Source of the DNA: UMGS363 sp051881775
GTDB taxonomy: Bacteria; Bacillota; Clostridia; Oscillospirales; Ruminococcaceae
Length of the DNA: 19,200 nt
Reading direction: 5' to 3'
NCBI GenBank assembly: GCA_051881775.1
Contig: JBJEQN010000024.1
Span: 1 to 19,200, forward strand
This document shows positions 5,721 to 14,069 of this stretch, piece after piece. The notes beneath the pieces are model-generated. The model searched no databases, was not told the origin of the DNA, and was given only the letters and a program-made list of their open reading frames with translations. The number at the start of each line of letters is the position of its first letter. Position 1 is the stretch's first letter. The translations under genes were made by a program, and so were the position numbers.

Positions 5721-7397
5721 CTAATTATCCAGCCTGTCCAAAAGCTCGCTCAGCCTTTCGTAAGCTGTGCGTATGTCACGGCTGTTCTGAGCTTTGAGCG
5801 CCGCCTGAAATGCGCTGAGGAGCATTCCGACAGCTTCTCTTTCCTCCGAAAGGGATTCCTCGTAGATACGCTCCGCACGGGCAATGAGCAGGCGGTTCTC
5901 CTCCTTTTCCGCAGGGCTTATTTTCAGCTTTTCCATATTCTTTATGCAGCTTTTCACCTCTGCGTCGCTCATAGTGCCGCTGCCGCCAAGTATGACCTTG
6001 TTATACTGCTTTTTATCCGCAGCTGTGGTAACGTCCACCACAAGTATGCCGTTTATGTCGTAGGTCATTCGTACCGCACAGACAAGCTCGTTCCTTTTCG
6101 CAGGCGGAAAGGTTATGTCAAGCTCCCCCAGGAACAGGTTTTTCGAGGGTATGCGGCTTTCTCCCTGATAAATCTGCAATGTAACTTTTCTCTGCCCGTC
6201 GGCAACGGCGCTGTAAAGCTCCTCACGGCTTGAAGGCAGAACGGTGTTGCGCTCGATTATAAAGCTCATTACTTCGTTGCCCGAGCGCTCGTCAAGAATT
6301 TTTACTCCAAGGGAAAAGGGGCATATGTCCGTTAAGATTATGTCCTTTAAGCTGTCGTTCCTGTCCTTTATCCCTGCGAAAATTCCTGCGCCCACGGCTA
6401 TTGCGGTGTCGGGGTCAATGTCGGTGCAGGGCTTCCTGCCCGTTATCTCGGCAATGAACGCTCTTACTGTAGGCATTTTGCAGGAGCCGCCCACAAGGAT
6501 TATATCGTCAATGTCATCTATGGAGCATTTGCTGTCTTTAAGCGCCTTTCTGATAGGCTGCGCCATTTTCTCAAAAACGGGAGCGGAAATTTCTATCAGC
6601 TTGTTGTTGTCAAGGGTAAGGGAATACTGCTTTCCGCCGATGTTTGCCACCATCATTGCCGCAGGCGTGTCGGAAAGTGCGACCTTGCAGTTCTCCGCCA
6701 GCTTGTACACAATAGCCTTTTCATCGGGAGAAAGACTTTCCCTGTCGATACCGTTCTCATGGCAGAAATAGTCCGCCACAGCTTCGTTAAAATCCTTTCC
6801 TCCAAGGTGATTGTTTCCTGCAACCGCCAGTATCTCCATTACGCTGTCAAAGGAATCCACTATGGAAACATCCAGCGTTCCTCCGCCGAAATCCACTATC
6901 ATATATGTACCGTCGCAAAAGCCGTGTTCCGCCTGATATGCAAGAGCAGCGGCGGAAGGCTCGTTCACAAGCCGCTGAACGTTAAGTCCTGCAAGCCTTG
7001 CCGCCAGCTTCGCTGCACTTCGGCAGTTGTCGTCAAAATAGGCAGGAACGCTTATCACAGCTTCGTCAACGGGTTCTCCAAGATACTTTTCAGCGTCCTC
7101 CTTTATCTTTTTCAGAACAAGTGCAGACAGCTCCTCGGGGGAAAAATCCTTGCCGCCGAGAGTAATTTTGCGCCGCAGACCCATATCACGCTTGAATTCG
7201 CAGGCGCTTGCCTCAGGGTGGGAAATAAGCCGCTCCTTTGCAATTTTGCCCACAAGTATCTCGCCGTTTTCGTCAACGCTTACCACAGACGGCGTGGAAA
7301 CCTCACCCAGTGAATTTTTTATTATCTCCGCCCTGCCGTTTCTGTAACATACCGCAAGGCTGTTTGTTGTTCCAAGATCAATGCCTATGACAGCCAT
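5721..7397 (-). CDS. hscC: HscC-like Hsp70 chaperone
   Basis: A 558-residue Hsp70, much shorter than DnaK (about 610-640) and nearly the 556 of E. coli HscC. The ATPase domain (about 1-370) carries phosphate loop IGIDLGTTNS, VISVPAYF, phosphate loop VDFGGGTLDVSI and the adenosine motif ILVGGSCKMPTV. The DnaK linker DVTPLSLG is replaced by DICPFSLG. The substrate-binding beta domain follows with a short helical lid and no acidic C-terminal tail. The start has AAGGGGG about eight bases upstream. No DnaJ or GrpE gene lies nearby, so this is not the main heat-shock locus. It is a specialised, probably constitutive chaperone with unknown clients, lying between a MATE transporter and a small unknown protein. 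Confidence 0.9.
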   Translation of the reverse strand: MAVIGIDLGTTNSLAVCYRNGRAEIIKNSLGEVSTPSVVSVDENGEILVGKIAKERLISHPEASACEFKRDMGLRRKITLGGKDFSPEELSALVLKKIKEDAEKYLGEPVDEAVISVPAYFDDNCRSAAKLAARLAGLNVQRLVNEPSAAALAYQAEHGFCDGTYMIVDFGGGTLDVSIVDSFDSVMEILAVAGNNHLGGKDFNEAVADYFCHENGIDRESLSPDEKAIVYKLAENCKVALSDTPAAMMVANIGGKQYSLTLDNNKLIEISAPVFEKMAQPIRKALKDSKCSIDDIDDIILVGGSCKMPTVRAFIAEITGRKPCTDIDPDTAIAVGAGIFAGIKDRNDSLKDIILTDICPFSLGVKILDERSGNEVMSFIIERNTVLPSSREELYSAVADGQRKVTLQIYQGESRIPSKNLFLGELDITFPPAKRNELVCAVRMTYDINGILVVDVTTAADKKQYNKVILGGSGTMSDAEVKSCIKNMEKLKISPAEKEENRLLIARAERIYEESLSEEREAVGMLLSAFQAALKAQNSRDIRTAYERLSELLDRLDN

Positions 7398-7415
7398 ATC
7401 TGCGCCCCCTTGATG

Positions 7416-8774
7416 TTATACTTCACTTTTCTGCACTTTAGCCTTTGTGCGCCACCTTCCGCCCTTGTATCTTATAACGCTCATCAGCGCCGTAAGCACC
7501 CATGTAAGGCAGGTGGTACCCCATACCGCCCACATTCCCACGCCAGGTATGTGGGTAAGGATAAGGGCAAAGCCGATTCGCCCCGCTACTTCAACAAATC
7601 CGTTTATCATTGCATATGTAACGTCACCTGCGCCGTTGAGAAGTCCTCTTGTGGTGTGGATAAGCCCCAGAGGAATGTAGAAAAACGCCGACAGCACAAG
7701 TGCCTTTGAGCCTATTTCAATTACCGCTTCTTCCGTTACGAAAAAGCCGATTATATACCTGCTGCATAAAAAGAAAACTCCCAGCATAACAAGTGCAAAC
7801 GCCGACATTACCTTAACGCTCTGACGATAGCCCTTGACCGTCCTGTCCGTGAGACCTGCACCCGTGTTCTGTCCTGCAAAGGTGGAAAGAGCGGCGTTAA
7901 GGGAGGAAAAGGGCTGCTGTATAAGCTGTTCCACCCTCATTGTAGCGGTATAAGCCGCAATTACTGTGTCGCCGAAGCCGTTTGCCACCCTTTGGAGAAA
8001 CACCATTGAAACGGAGATCATTGAGTTTTGCAGCGCAACGGGTACGCCCGTCCTTATGCACTTGCCGAAATGCAGCTTGCTGAACTTGCGCTCCTCACGG
8101 CTCATTTTAAAGAAGTCGGTTTTAAAGAACGCAAAGACGATACAGCTCACCGCCGAAAGCGCCTGCGCAATTACCGTTGCAAGAGCCGCACCTGTTACCC
8201 CTGTTTTAAGCACTATAACAAAAAACAGGTCAAGCAAAACGTTGAGAACGCTTGCCACCACAAGGAATATGAGGGGCGTTCTGCTGTCGCCCAGAGAGCG
8301 CATTACTGCGTTTATCCAGTTGTATATCGCTACCGCTATGGTTCCCGAACAGGCTATGCGCATATAGCCGAGGGCGTTGTCAAAAATGCTGTCGGGAGTG
8401 TTCATAAGCCGCAGCAAGGGCGCCGCAAGCAAATTTGAGATAACGCTTATGAGCAGTCCTGCAATTATCAAGGCATAGGCGGAGTTGGAGATGTACTTTT
8501 TTACCTCACGTTCCATTCCTGCGCCGAAGCTTTGTGAAATAAGAATCCCCGAACCAACGGAAAGACCTATGCAAAGGGTGTAGAAAAAATAGGTAACGGA
8601 GCCTGTTGCTCCCACTGCGGCAAGTGCGTCATATCCGAGATACCTGCCCACAATGACCGAATCCACAATATTGTAAAGCTGCTGAAATAAATTTCCGGCA
8701 AGCAGCGGCAGGGTGAAACGCAGGATATGTCCTATCTCGCTGCCCTCCGTCATATTTTTTGTATAAGATGCCAT
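7416..8774 (-). CDS. MATE-family efflux transporter
   Basis: A 452-residue inner-membrane protein of about 12 transmembrane helices, in the MATE (NorM/DinF-like) family, which exports organic cations or drugs driven by sodium or proton gradients. Family features include FTLPLLAGNLFQQLYNIVDSVIVGRYLG near the N-terminus (first helix), the internal repeat beginning about residue 230 with IRTGVPVALQNSMISVS, and GLLNGAGDVTYAMINGFVEV in the second half. GGAG lies nine bases upstream, overlapping the stop region of the GH2 gene; only six bases separate the two, so translation is probably coupled. Substrate cannot be inferred. Confidence 0.93.
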   Translation of the reverse strand: MASYTKNMTEGSEIGHILRFTLPLLAGNLFQQLYNIVDSVIVGRYLGYDALAAVGATGSVTYFFYTLCIGLSVGSGILISQSFGAGMEREVKKYISNSAYALIIAGLLISVISNLLAAPLLRLMNTPDSIFDNALGYMRIACSGTIAVAIYNWINAVMRSLGDSRTPLIFLVVASVLNVLLDLFFVIVLKTGVTGAALATVIAQALSAVSCIVFAFFKTDFFKMSREERKFSKLHFGKCIRTGVPVALQNSMISVSMVFLQRVANGFGDTVIAAYTATMRVEQLIQQPFSSLNAALSTFAGQNTGAGLTDRTVKGYRQSVKVMSAFALVMLGVFFLCSRYIIGFFVTEEAVIEIGSKALVLSAFFYIPLGLIHTTRGLLNGAGDVTYAMINGFVEVAGRIGFALILTHIPGVGMWAVWGTTCLTWVLTALMSVIRYKGGRWRTKAKVQKSEV

Positions 8775-8780
8775 TTTACA

Positions 8781-11489
8781 TTACTCCGTAAAAACTTTGT
8801 CAAGAGCGGAAATTTCTGCACTCTGAGAAGGTTTGAAGCTGTCCGACTTCACATAGTCGGAAAGGCTTTTCAGTAGTCTGCGGCAGGGCAGGCTGTCTGT
8901 TTTCTTGTCAAGGCGTGCCGTGCAGACAAGAAGCTGTCCGCCTCCTGCGTTGACCTCAAAAATAGTACCGAGGCTGTGATTTCTTCCGCAGTTGTCGATA
9001 GTTCTTACAACAGGTTCAATGCCCGTGCCGTCAAGGATAGCTGTCCTTGAATCGGTAACAGCGTCATACCACTGTGGAGTGGAGTAAATTTCGCTTGGGA
9101 ACTCCGAAAGAGCGGCGCTTGTGTTGTCGATAAGCAGACCGAGAGTGCCTACGGGGCTTGGCTTTTTCATTGAAAGGGAAATTGAGTTGAACATTGGGTA
9201 GTTCCAGAAATCCGTGCAGTATGTGCCTTCGATAGACTTGCTTTCGGGCAGCTTGTCAGGCATAAACAGCACCTTTTCACCCTTTGCAAGCCGTGCTTTT
9301 GCTTCGTTCCAATCGTTCACAACGGAAGAAGCGTCCGCCGCCGTTTCGGGGCAGAGCCATAGACCGTAGCTGTTGGAAATATCGCCGCAGGTCAGCTTTA
9401 AAACAGCCTTTTCCGCTTTGTCAACAACAGGCATTGTGACTTTTACCGTTCCAAGGTCAAACACTCCGCCCTTGAAGCTGCCCTTTGCGTTAAGTGTATA
9501 AGAAACAGACTTGCCACCTGCCGTAACGGTAATATTTACAACAGGGTCAAGGTCGGGAGCAGCTGCATAATTGTACAGCATAACGGGCATATCTGCTTCC
9601 TCCCCCGACTTGAATACAAATGTTGGCAGACAGCCGAGAATTACCCTTTCGGAGCAGAAATTACGCCATTCTTCGGGAGAAATTACCCCCTTGCTCTCCA
9701 TAAATGAGTTAAGCACACCAACAAGCGCCGTACCCTGACCCGTAAAGTCCTGAATATCAAGAAGCTGGAAGCCGGAAAGCTCCTTGGAACGCAGTGCGGT
9801 CTCTATCTCGTTCTTGTAGCACTCTGCCGCAAACCGTCCGCTTGCACGGAAATAGCTGTCAGCAAGGCGCAGAAGTCCTGCTTTTTCAAGGCGTTCACGG
9901 AAAATTTCAAGGTTGTAAGGCTTTAACACGCCCGTGTACTTGGGGATTTCATTGTAATCGGGGTACATAAAATACTGTCCCACTTCGTGGGAAACAACGG
10001 GTATCTCCGAAACAAATTCGCCTGAGCCGTTGTCAAGGGAAACGGTCTTGACCCCCGTGCCGTACTGTATCTCGATCGTTCCGCCGCTGCTTTTTTCGCT
10101 GCTTACGGAGGTTGGACGTATCATACCGTCATAGTTGTAATTTGAGTTGGGCGCAGCAGTCTGAATGTGACCGAGAGGAGCATCGCACATTGCATAAGAA
10201 CCTCTGAAAAGGCGCTCCTTGGAGAATCTTACGCCAACAAAGAAATCGTCGTTTTCAACGATGCAGGGCCAGAACTGGAAGTTGTTTGAACCCTGTGTGT
10301 AAAGGTGGCGGCTGTCGTGAGCCTTGTAGCTGCCGAGAATTTCGTTAAGCCGCTCCTTGCTGCCCCAAAGCTCGTTGCCAAGGGACATTCCGAAGAAAGA
10401 GGGGTGATTGCCGAAGCTGTCAAGAATGCGGAAGCCCTCGTCAATAAGGTAACGCTGTCCGTCGTTTAATTCTTCCTCAACGGTGCCCCAGAAAGGCAGC
10501 TCAGGCTCCATATAGATGCCAAGCTCGTCAGCAGCGCAGAACGCAGCCTCGGGAGGACAGCAGGTGTGGAAGCGGTAGTGGTTTATGCCGTGTTCCTTTG
10601 CGGCTTTCATGACCTTGAGCCAACCGTCCTTGTCGGTGGGAGCAGCGCCGGTAAGAGGGAAAATCATGCCGTCGTGCTTGCCTCGCAGGAATATTTTTTC
10701 TCCGTTAAGGAGAAATTCCGTTCCCCTTGTTTCAAACTCACGCATACCGAAAACGACCTCGGAAACGTCCTTTCCTGCGGTTATCTTCATCGTATAAGTA
10801 ACGGGGGAAAACTCGCTCCACAGCGCTGCACCCTCCATTTTGTATGTAAAGGAAAACTCACCTTCTGCGGAAATTTTAACCTCGGGGAAGCCCTCCACAG
10901 CAGCCGTTAAGTCAGCCTTGCCGCCAACGGTCTTGCCCGTAACGGTAACGGTGCTGTTCTTAACGTCGGGGAAGAGCCTTATGTTTTCCGCACGGCACTT
11001 TGCGCAGCGTTCAATATAGATACCGCCCGTTATGCCAAGCCAGTTGGTCTGTGTGTCGGGAGAGGTCATATGACCGCCGGGAACGGGGCAGGACACGTTG
11101 TTCACCATAATCGTGATACGGACAGCACCGCCCTTAACAAGCTCCGTGATGTTGTATCTGTGGGGAGCGCACAGGCTGTTGTTCGTGCCTGCACAAACGC
11201 CGTCTATCCACACTTCTGTGGTGCGTGTACGTTCAAGAACCAGGAACAGTTCTTCATCTTCCGCAGCCTTGTCAACGTTTACAGTGCGCTCATACAAAGC
11301 GTAGCCATCAAATTTGTAGGGGTCGTTCAGATAGCCGTCGCAGCGGTCGGTGCAAAGGGGAGATCTTTTCGTCTGCGAAACAGTGGAGGGCAGCATAACG
11401 GTATCGCTGAAACTGCTGTTTATATCAGGCTTTTCCGGGCTTAAAAGAAAGTTCCATTCCTTGTCTGCAAGATTCATTTTGTTTATCAT
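8781..11489 (-). CDS. Glycoside hydrolase family 2 protein
   Basis: A 902-residue enzyme with family GH2 architecture: sugar-binding jelly roll (about 1-165, with YALYERTV and LERTRTTEVWIDG), immunoglobulin-like domain (about 165-255), then TIM barrel (about 255-600). The barrel holds the candidate acid/base Glu373 in SLGNELWG and the candidate nucleophile Glu502 in VVSHEVGQY. The loop that normally reads NRHEHHP or similar is GKHDGMIFPLTG here, so this is not a LacZ-type enzyme; the SHEVGQY form resembles large exo-acting GH2 members of gut bacteria. C-terminal 300 residues form beta-rich accessory domains. There is no signal peptide, so it likely acts in the cytoplasm on imported oligosaccharides. 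Substrate unknown. AAGGA lies eight bases before the start. Confidence 0.88.
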   Translation of the reverse strand: MINKMNLADKEWNFLLSPEKPDINSSFSDTVMLPSTVSQTKRSPLCTDRCDGYLNDPYKFDGYALYERTVNVDKAAEDEELFLVLERTRTTEVWIDGVCAGTNNSLCAPHRYNITELVKGGAVRITIMVNNVSCPVPGGHMTSPDTQTNWLGITGGIYIERCAKCRAENIRLFPDVKNSTVTVTGKTVGGKADLTAAVEGFPEVKISAEGEFSFTYKMEGAALWSEFSPVTYTMKITAGKDVSEVVFGMREFETRGTEFLLNGEKIFLRGKHDGMIFPLTGAAPTDKDGWLKVMKAAKEHGINHYRFHTCCPPEAAFCAADELGIYMEPELPFWGTVEEELNDGQRYLIDEGFRILDSFGNHPSFFGMSLGNELWGSKERLNEILGSYKAHDSRHLYTQGSNNFQFWPCIVENDDFFVGVRFSKERLFRGSYAMCDAPLGHIQTAAPNSNYNYDGMIRPTSVSSEKSSGGTIEIQYGTGVKTVSLDNGSGEFVSEIPVVSHEVGQYFMYPDYNEIPKYTGVLKPYNLEIFRERLEKAGLLRLADSYFRASGRFAAECYKNEIETALRSKELSGFQLLDIQDFTGQGTALVGVLNSFMESKGVISPEEWRNFCSERVILGCLPTFVFKSGEEADMPVMLYNYAAAPDLDPVVNITVTAGGKSVSYTLNAKGSFKGGVFDLGTVKVTMPVVDKAEKAVLKLTCGDISNSYGLWLCPETAADASSVVNDWNEAKARLAKGEKVLFMPDKLPESKSIEGTYCTDFWNYPMFNSISLSMKKPSPVGTLGLLIDNTSAALSEFPSEIYSTPQWYDAVTDSRTAILDGTGIEPVVRTIDNCGRNHSLGTIFEVNAGGGQLLVCTARLDKKTDSLPCRRLLKSLSDYVKSDSFKPSQSAEISALDKVFTE

Positions 11490-11530
11490 AGATGTATTCC
11501 TTTCGTAATATCATAATTATACAGTTTAAC

Positions 11531-11559
11531 ATTATACCACAAAGAAAGGAATAAAGCAA
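11531..11559 (-). promoter_or_regulatory. Promoter of the GH2-MATE-hscC operon
   Basis: Minus strand: -35 TTGCTT (11554-11559), 17-nt spacer, -10 TATAAT (11531-11536), about 42 bases before the GH2 start. A second TATAAT lies 12-14 bases nearer the gene without a matching -35. No catabolite (cre) site is obvious. Confidence 0.7.
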
Positions 11560-11583
11560 TGAAAAAATTGCATTTCAACACCG

Positions 11584-11605
11584 TATTTTTATTGTATTTT
11601 TATTG
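11584..11605 (+). repeat. Tandem 11-mer repeat
   Basis: Two perfect copies of TATTTTTATTG abut the left end of composite repeat copy C, between it and the GH2 promoter. Possible strand-slippage product; no function suggested. Confidence 0.7.
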
Positions 11606-12168
11606 TAGGGGCGCACATTGTGCGCCCGTTGCTTAACCGCACAAATCAGGAACTCGTGTACCGGAGTGCCTCCACCTCTCTCCCGAAGGTTGTCCCTTTG
11701 CATACCGTGCCGTTTGGCAGCGTTTCACAAAAAAATCACGTTAAATTAAACTATGGCGTAACGTCCGATATTATTCACTATTCATTTTTCGTTATTCATT
11801 ATTCATTTAGCAAAGCGCATATAATTCCGCATTACGAATTCCGAATTCCGCATTAATTTTGCCGTGCCGCAGAAAAATGTTCGTCGCTTCGCTCCTTGCA
11901 TTTTTCTGCGAGGGGTGCTTTGTTTATACGGATAGAAATAGGCGCAATTCACATAGTCGGTTTCGCTGCTTGCATTTGAAACACAAGTGTTGCTATTTCC
12001 GATTTTTTATGTGAATTGCGCCTTTTGATTTTTTACTTTGCTGCTTTTAACGCTGCTTTGTGTTGTGCCATAGTTTTAGGGGATTTCGCTCTCTGCGGAG
12101 AGCGACTTAGGGGCTCCGCGCCCCTAAGAACCTGCGCCAAAGGGACTCGTCCCTTTGGAATCCCATTA
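11604..12168 (+). repeat. Composite six-hairpin repeat, copy C (complete)
   Basis: A 565-bp non-coding block holding the hairpins of copy B in inverted order: H6 11609-11627, H5 11868-11910 (perfect 12-nt arms), H4 11941-12022 (14-nt arms GGCGCAATTCACAT/ATGTGAATTGCGCC, 54-nt loop), H3 12087-12104, H2 12106-12128 (CTTAGGGGC/GCCCCTAAG), H1 12137-12158. The H5-H6 spacer is about 170 bases longer than in copy B and includes a low-complexity ATTCATT run (about 11778-11818). It separates pdxT from the GH2 operon; its H1 end lies 28 bases beyond the pdxT stop, the same as copy A beyond the rluA-type gene. No plausible protein frame. Confidence 0.88.
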
Positions 12169-12196
12169 TTTCGTGCTGCTGTGCAGCTTTAATACA

Positions 12197-12757
12197 TTAC
12201 ATACTCAAAAAGTATTCATGCACCCTTGTACAGTCGTTAAGCTCGGGGTGGAACGCCGTAACAAGCATATTTTTCTGCCGTGCGGCAACTATCTTTCCGT
12301 CCGCCTTTGCAAGCACCTCCGCATCGCCGTAAGCCTCGGTTATATAAGGCGCACGGATAAAGGTCATAGGTATCTTACCCAAGCCCTTGAACTCCTCCTC
12401 GGTGTAAAAGCTGCCAAGCTGCCTGCCGTAAGCGTTCCTTTCTGCACAGATAGACATTGTACCGAGGTGAACGGTGCCCGGCTCGTTGTTTATCCTCTCC
12501 GCAAGAAGGATAAGTCCTGCGCAGGTACCGAAAACAGGCATTCCGCCCTCAATGCGGCTTTTTATCCCGTCAAAAAGTCCAAGCTCTCTCATAAGCTTGC
12601 CCATAACGGTGCTTTCGCCGCCGGGGATAATGAGCCTGTCAAAATCCCTGTCCATATCCTTCAGCTGACGTATCTCAAAGCTGTCCTCTCCAAGCCGTGA
12701 CAGCATTTTTTCATGCTCGATAAAAGCACCCTGCAGGGCAAGTACCGCCGTTGCCAT
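12197..12757 (-). CDS. pdxT: PLP synthase glutaminase subunit PdxT
   Basis: A 186-residue class I glutamine amidotransferase that releases ammonia from glutamine for the PdxS synthase, in the DXP-independent vitamin B6 route. The triad is visible: Cys79 in FGTCAGLILLA, His170 and Glu172 in AFHPEL; GGES at 46-49 forms the PdxT oxyanion region. Length fits the family (about 190). Its ATG overlaps the pdxS stop by one base (TAATG), implying coupled translation and matched levels of the two subunits, which assemble as a 12+12 complex in studied homologues. Confidence 0.97.
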   Translation of the reverse strand: MATAVLALQGAFIEHEKMLSRLGEDSFEIRQLKDMDRDFDRLIIPGGESTVMGKLMRELGLFDGIKSRIEGGMPVFGTCAGLILLAERINNEPGTVHLGTMSICAERNAYGRQLGSFYTEEEFKGLGKIPMTFIRAPYITEAYGDAEVLAKADGKIVAARQKNMLVTAFHPELNDCTRVHEYFLSM

Positions 12758-13629
12758 TACTTGCCTCTTTCCGCCATAAGCAGAGCGATCTCCTGCTCGT
12801 TTATGCCTACCATAGCCTCGCCAAGGTCTTCGGAAAGCTCCGCAACTATCTTCGGGTCGTTGTAATTTGTTACCGCCTTTACGATTGCAGCCGCCCTCTT
12901 TTCGGGATTGCCCGACTTAAAAATTCCGCTGCCTACAAATACACCCTCTGCGCCAAGCTGCATCATAAGCGCAGCGTCCGCAGGAGTTGCAACGCCGCCT
13001 GCCGCAAAGTTAACAACGGGCAGCTTGCCGTTCTCCGCAACGTACTTTACAAGCTCATAATCCACCTGCAAGTCCTTTGCAGCCTGATAAAGCTCGTCCT
13101 TTGACATAGAAGTAAGACGGCGTATCTCGCTCTGCATCATGCGCATATGCCTTACCGCCTGAACAACGTCGCCTGTGCCGGGTTCGCCCTTTGTTCTTAT
13201 CATTGAAGCACCCTCGGATATTCTTCTCAGCGCCTCGCCAAGATCCTTTGCACCGCAGACAAAAGGCACCTTGAACCTTGTTTTGTCAATGTGGTACTTG
13301 TCATCTGCAGGGGAGAGGACTTCGCTTTCGTCAATGTAGTCTATCTCGATAGCTTCAAGTATCTGTGCCTCCGCAAAGTGACCGATACGGCATTTTGCCA
13401 TAACCGGGATAGAAACGGCAGCCTGAATGCCCTTTATCATTTTCGGGTCGCTCATTCTTGCAACGCCCCCTGCGGCTCTTATGTCGGCAGGTATCTTTTC
13501 AAGCGCCATAACTGCGCAGGCACCTGCTTTTTCGGCAATTTTAGCCTGTTCGGGAGTTGTAACGTCCATAATAACGCCGCCTTTGAGCATCTGAGCAAGG
13601 TTTTTGTTGAGTTCAGATCTTTCGTTCAT
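12757..13629 (-). CDS. pdxS: PLP synthase subunit PdxS
   Basis: A 290-residue TIM-barrel enzyme that makes pyridoxal 5'-phosphate from ribose 5-phosphate, glyceraldehyde 3-phosphate and ammonia. Active-site lysines are visible at Lys79 (VMAKCRIGHF) and Lys147 (IRTKGEPGTG), with Asp22 in GGVIMDV; these correspond to Lys81, Lys149 and Asp24 of the B. subtilis enzyme. I start at the ATG at 13629 because AAAGGAACG lies about eight bases upstream; a longer in-frame ATG at 13662 has no such site and would run through the leader. pdxS and pdxT form a two-gene operon, enough for de novo B6 synthesis. Confidence 0.97.
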   Translation of the reverse strand: MNERSELNKNLAQMLKGGVIMDVTTPEQAKIAEKAGACAVMALEKIPADIRAAGGVARMSDPKMIKGIQAAVSIPVMAKCRIGHFAEAQILEAIEIDYIDESEVLSPADDKYHIDKTRFKVPFVCGAKDLGEALRRISEGASMIRTKGEPGTGDVVQAVRHMRMMQSEIRRLTSMSKDELYQAAKDLQVDYELVKYVAENGKLPVVNFAAGGVATPADAALMMQLGAEGVFVGSGIFKSGNPEKRAAAIVKAVTNYNDPKIVAELSEDLGEAMVGINEQEIALLMAERGK

Positions 13630-13667
13630 TGTAAAAACGTTCCTTTCAAAAATAATCATCATATTTA

Positions 13668-13695
13668 ATTATAATTTTGGGAACGTATTTTGCAA
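13668..13695 (-). promoter_or_regulatory. pdxST promoter
   Basis: Minus strand: -35 TTGCAA (13690-13695), 16-nt spacer, -10 TATAAT (13668-13673), 38 bases before the pdxS start. No MocR/PdxR-type regulator gene lies beside it. Confidence 0.7.
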
Positions 13696-14069
13696 GTTTG
13701 GGAAGTTTTCCTTGCTTTGCCGCAGATTTGTGCATAATTAACAGCTTTTGCGGCGGATTTAAGAGCAATTATGTTAGAATCAACGGTTTTTTGGCGGCGA
13801 TAATTCGGCAAAAAAACGGACGCAGAAAATGCCAACAGATTTTGTAGGCATTGCTTTTGTTAAAATGTGCAGTTTGCTGAAAATTGGGTGGACGTTCAAG
13901 CCGCAGGGTAAATTTGTTTAATGCTCCTTTAAAATTGCAGAAAGAACATATTGTTCCTCAGGTTACAATAAAAAAGCAGATAATTTTGCTATTTGTAAGC
14001 TGCAAGCTGACCACAAGCGCCTTTTTTTGAGTTAAAATGTAATAAAAGTTCAAAAACGGAGGAATTGAT
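13696..14069. other. Intergenic region between divergent pdxS and RCC1-like gene
   Basis: About 370 AT-rich bases with no convincing coding frame on either strand. The only structure seen is a small palindrome GAACATATTGTTC at 13944-13956, a possible regulator site. For the plus-strand gene, GGAGGA precedes the start at 14070, but I find no clear promoter; TAAAAT near 14034 is the best -10 candidate and lacks a good -35. Confidence 0.5.

Noticed and set aside
11620..11856. Plus-strand 78-codon frame in the GH2-pdxT gap
   Set aside because: Lies in repeat copy C, includes the low-complexity ATTCATT run, and has no ribosome binding site.
13696..14069. Small RNA or riboswitch in the pdxS upstream region
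   Set aside because: No extended stem-loop set or terminator next to the promoter; only a 13-nt palindrome is visible.
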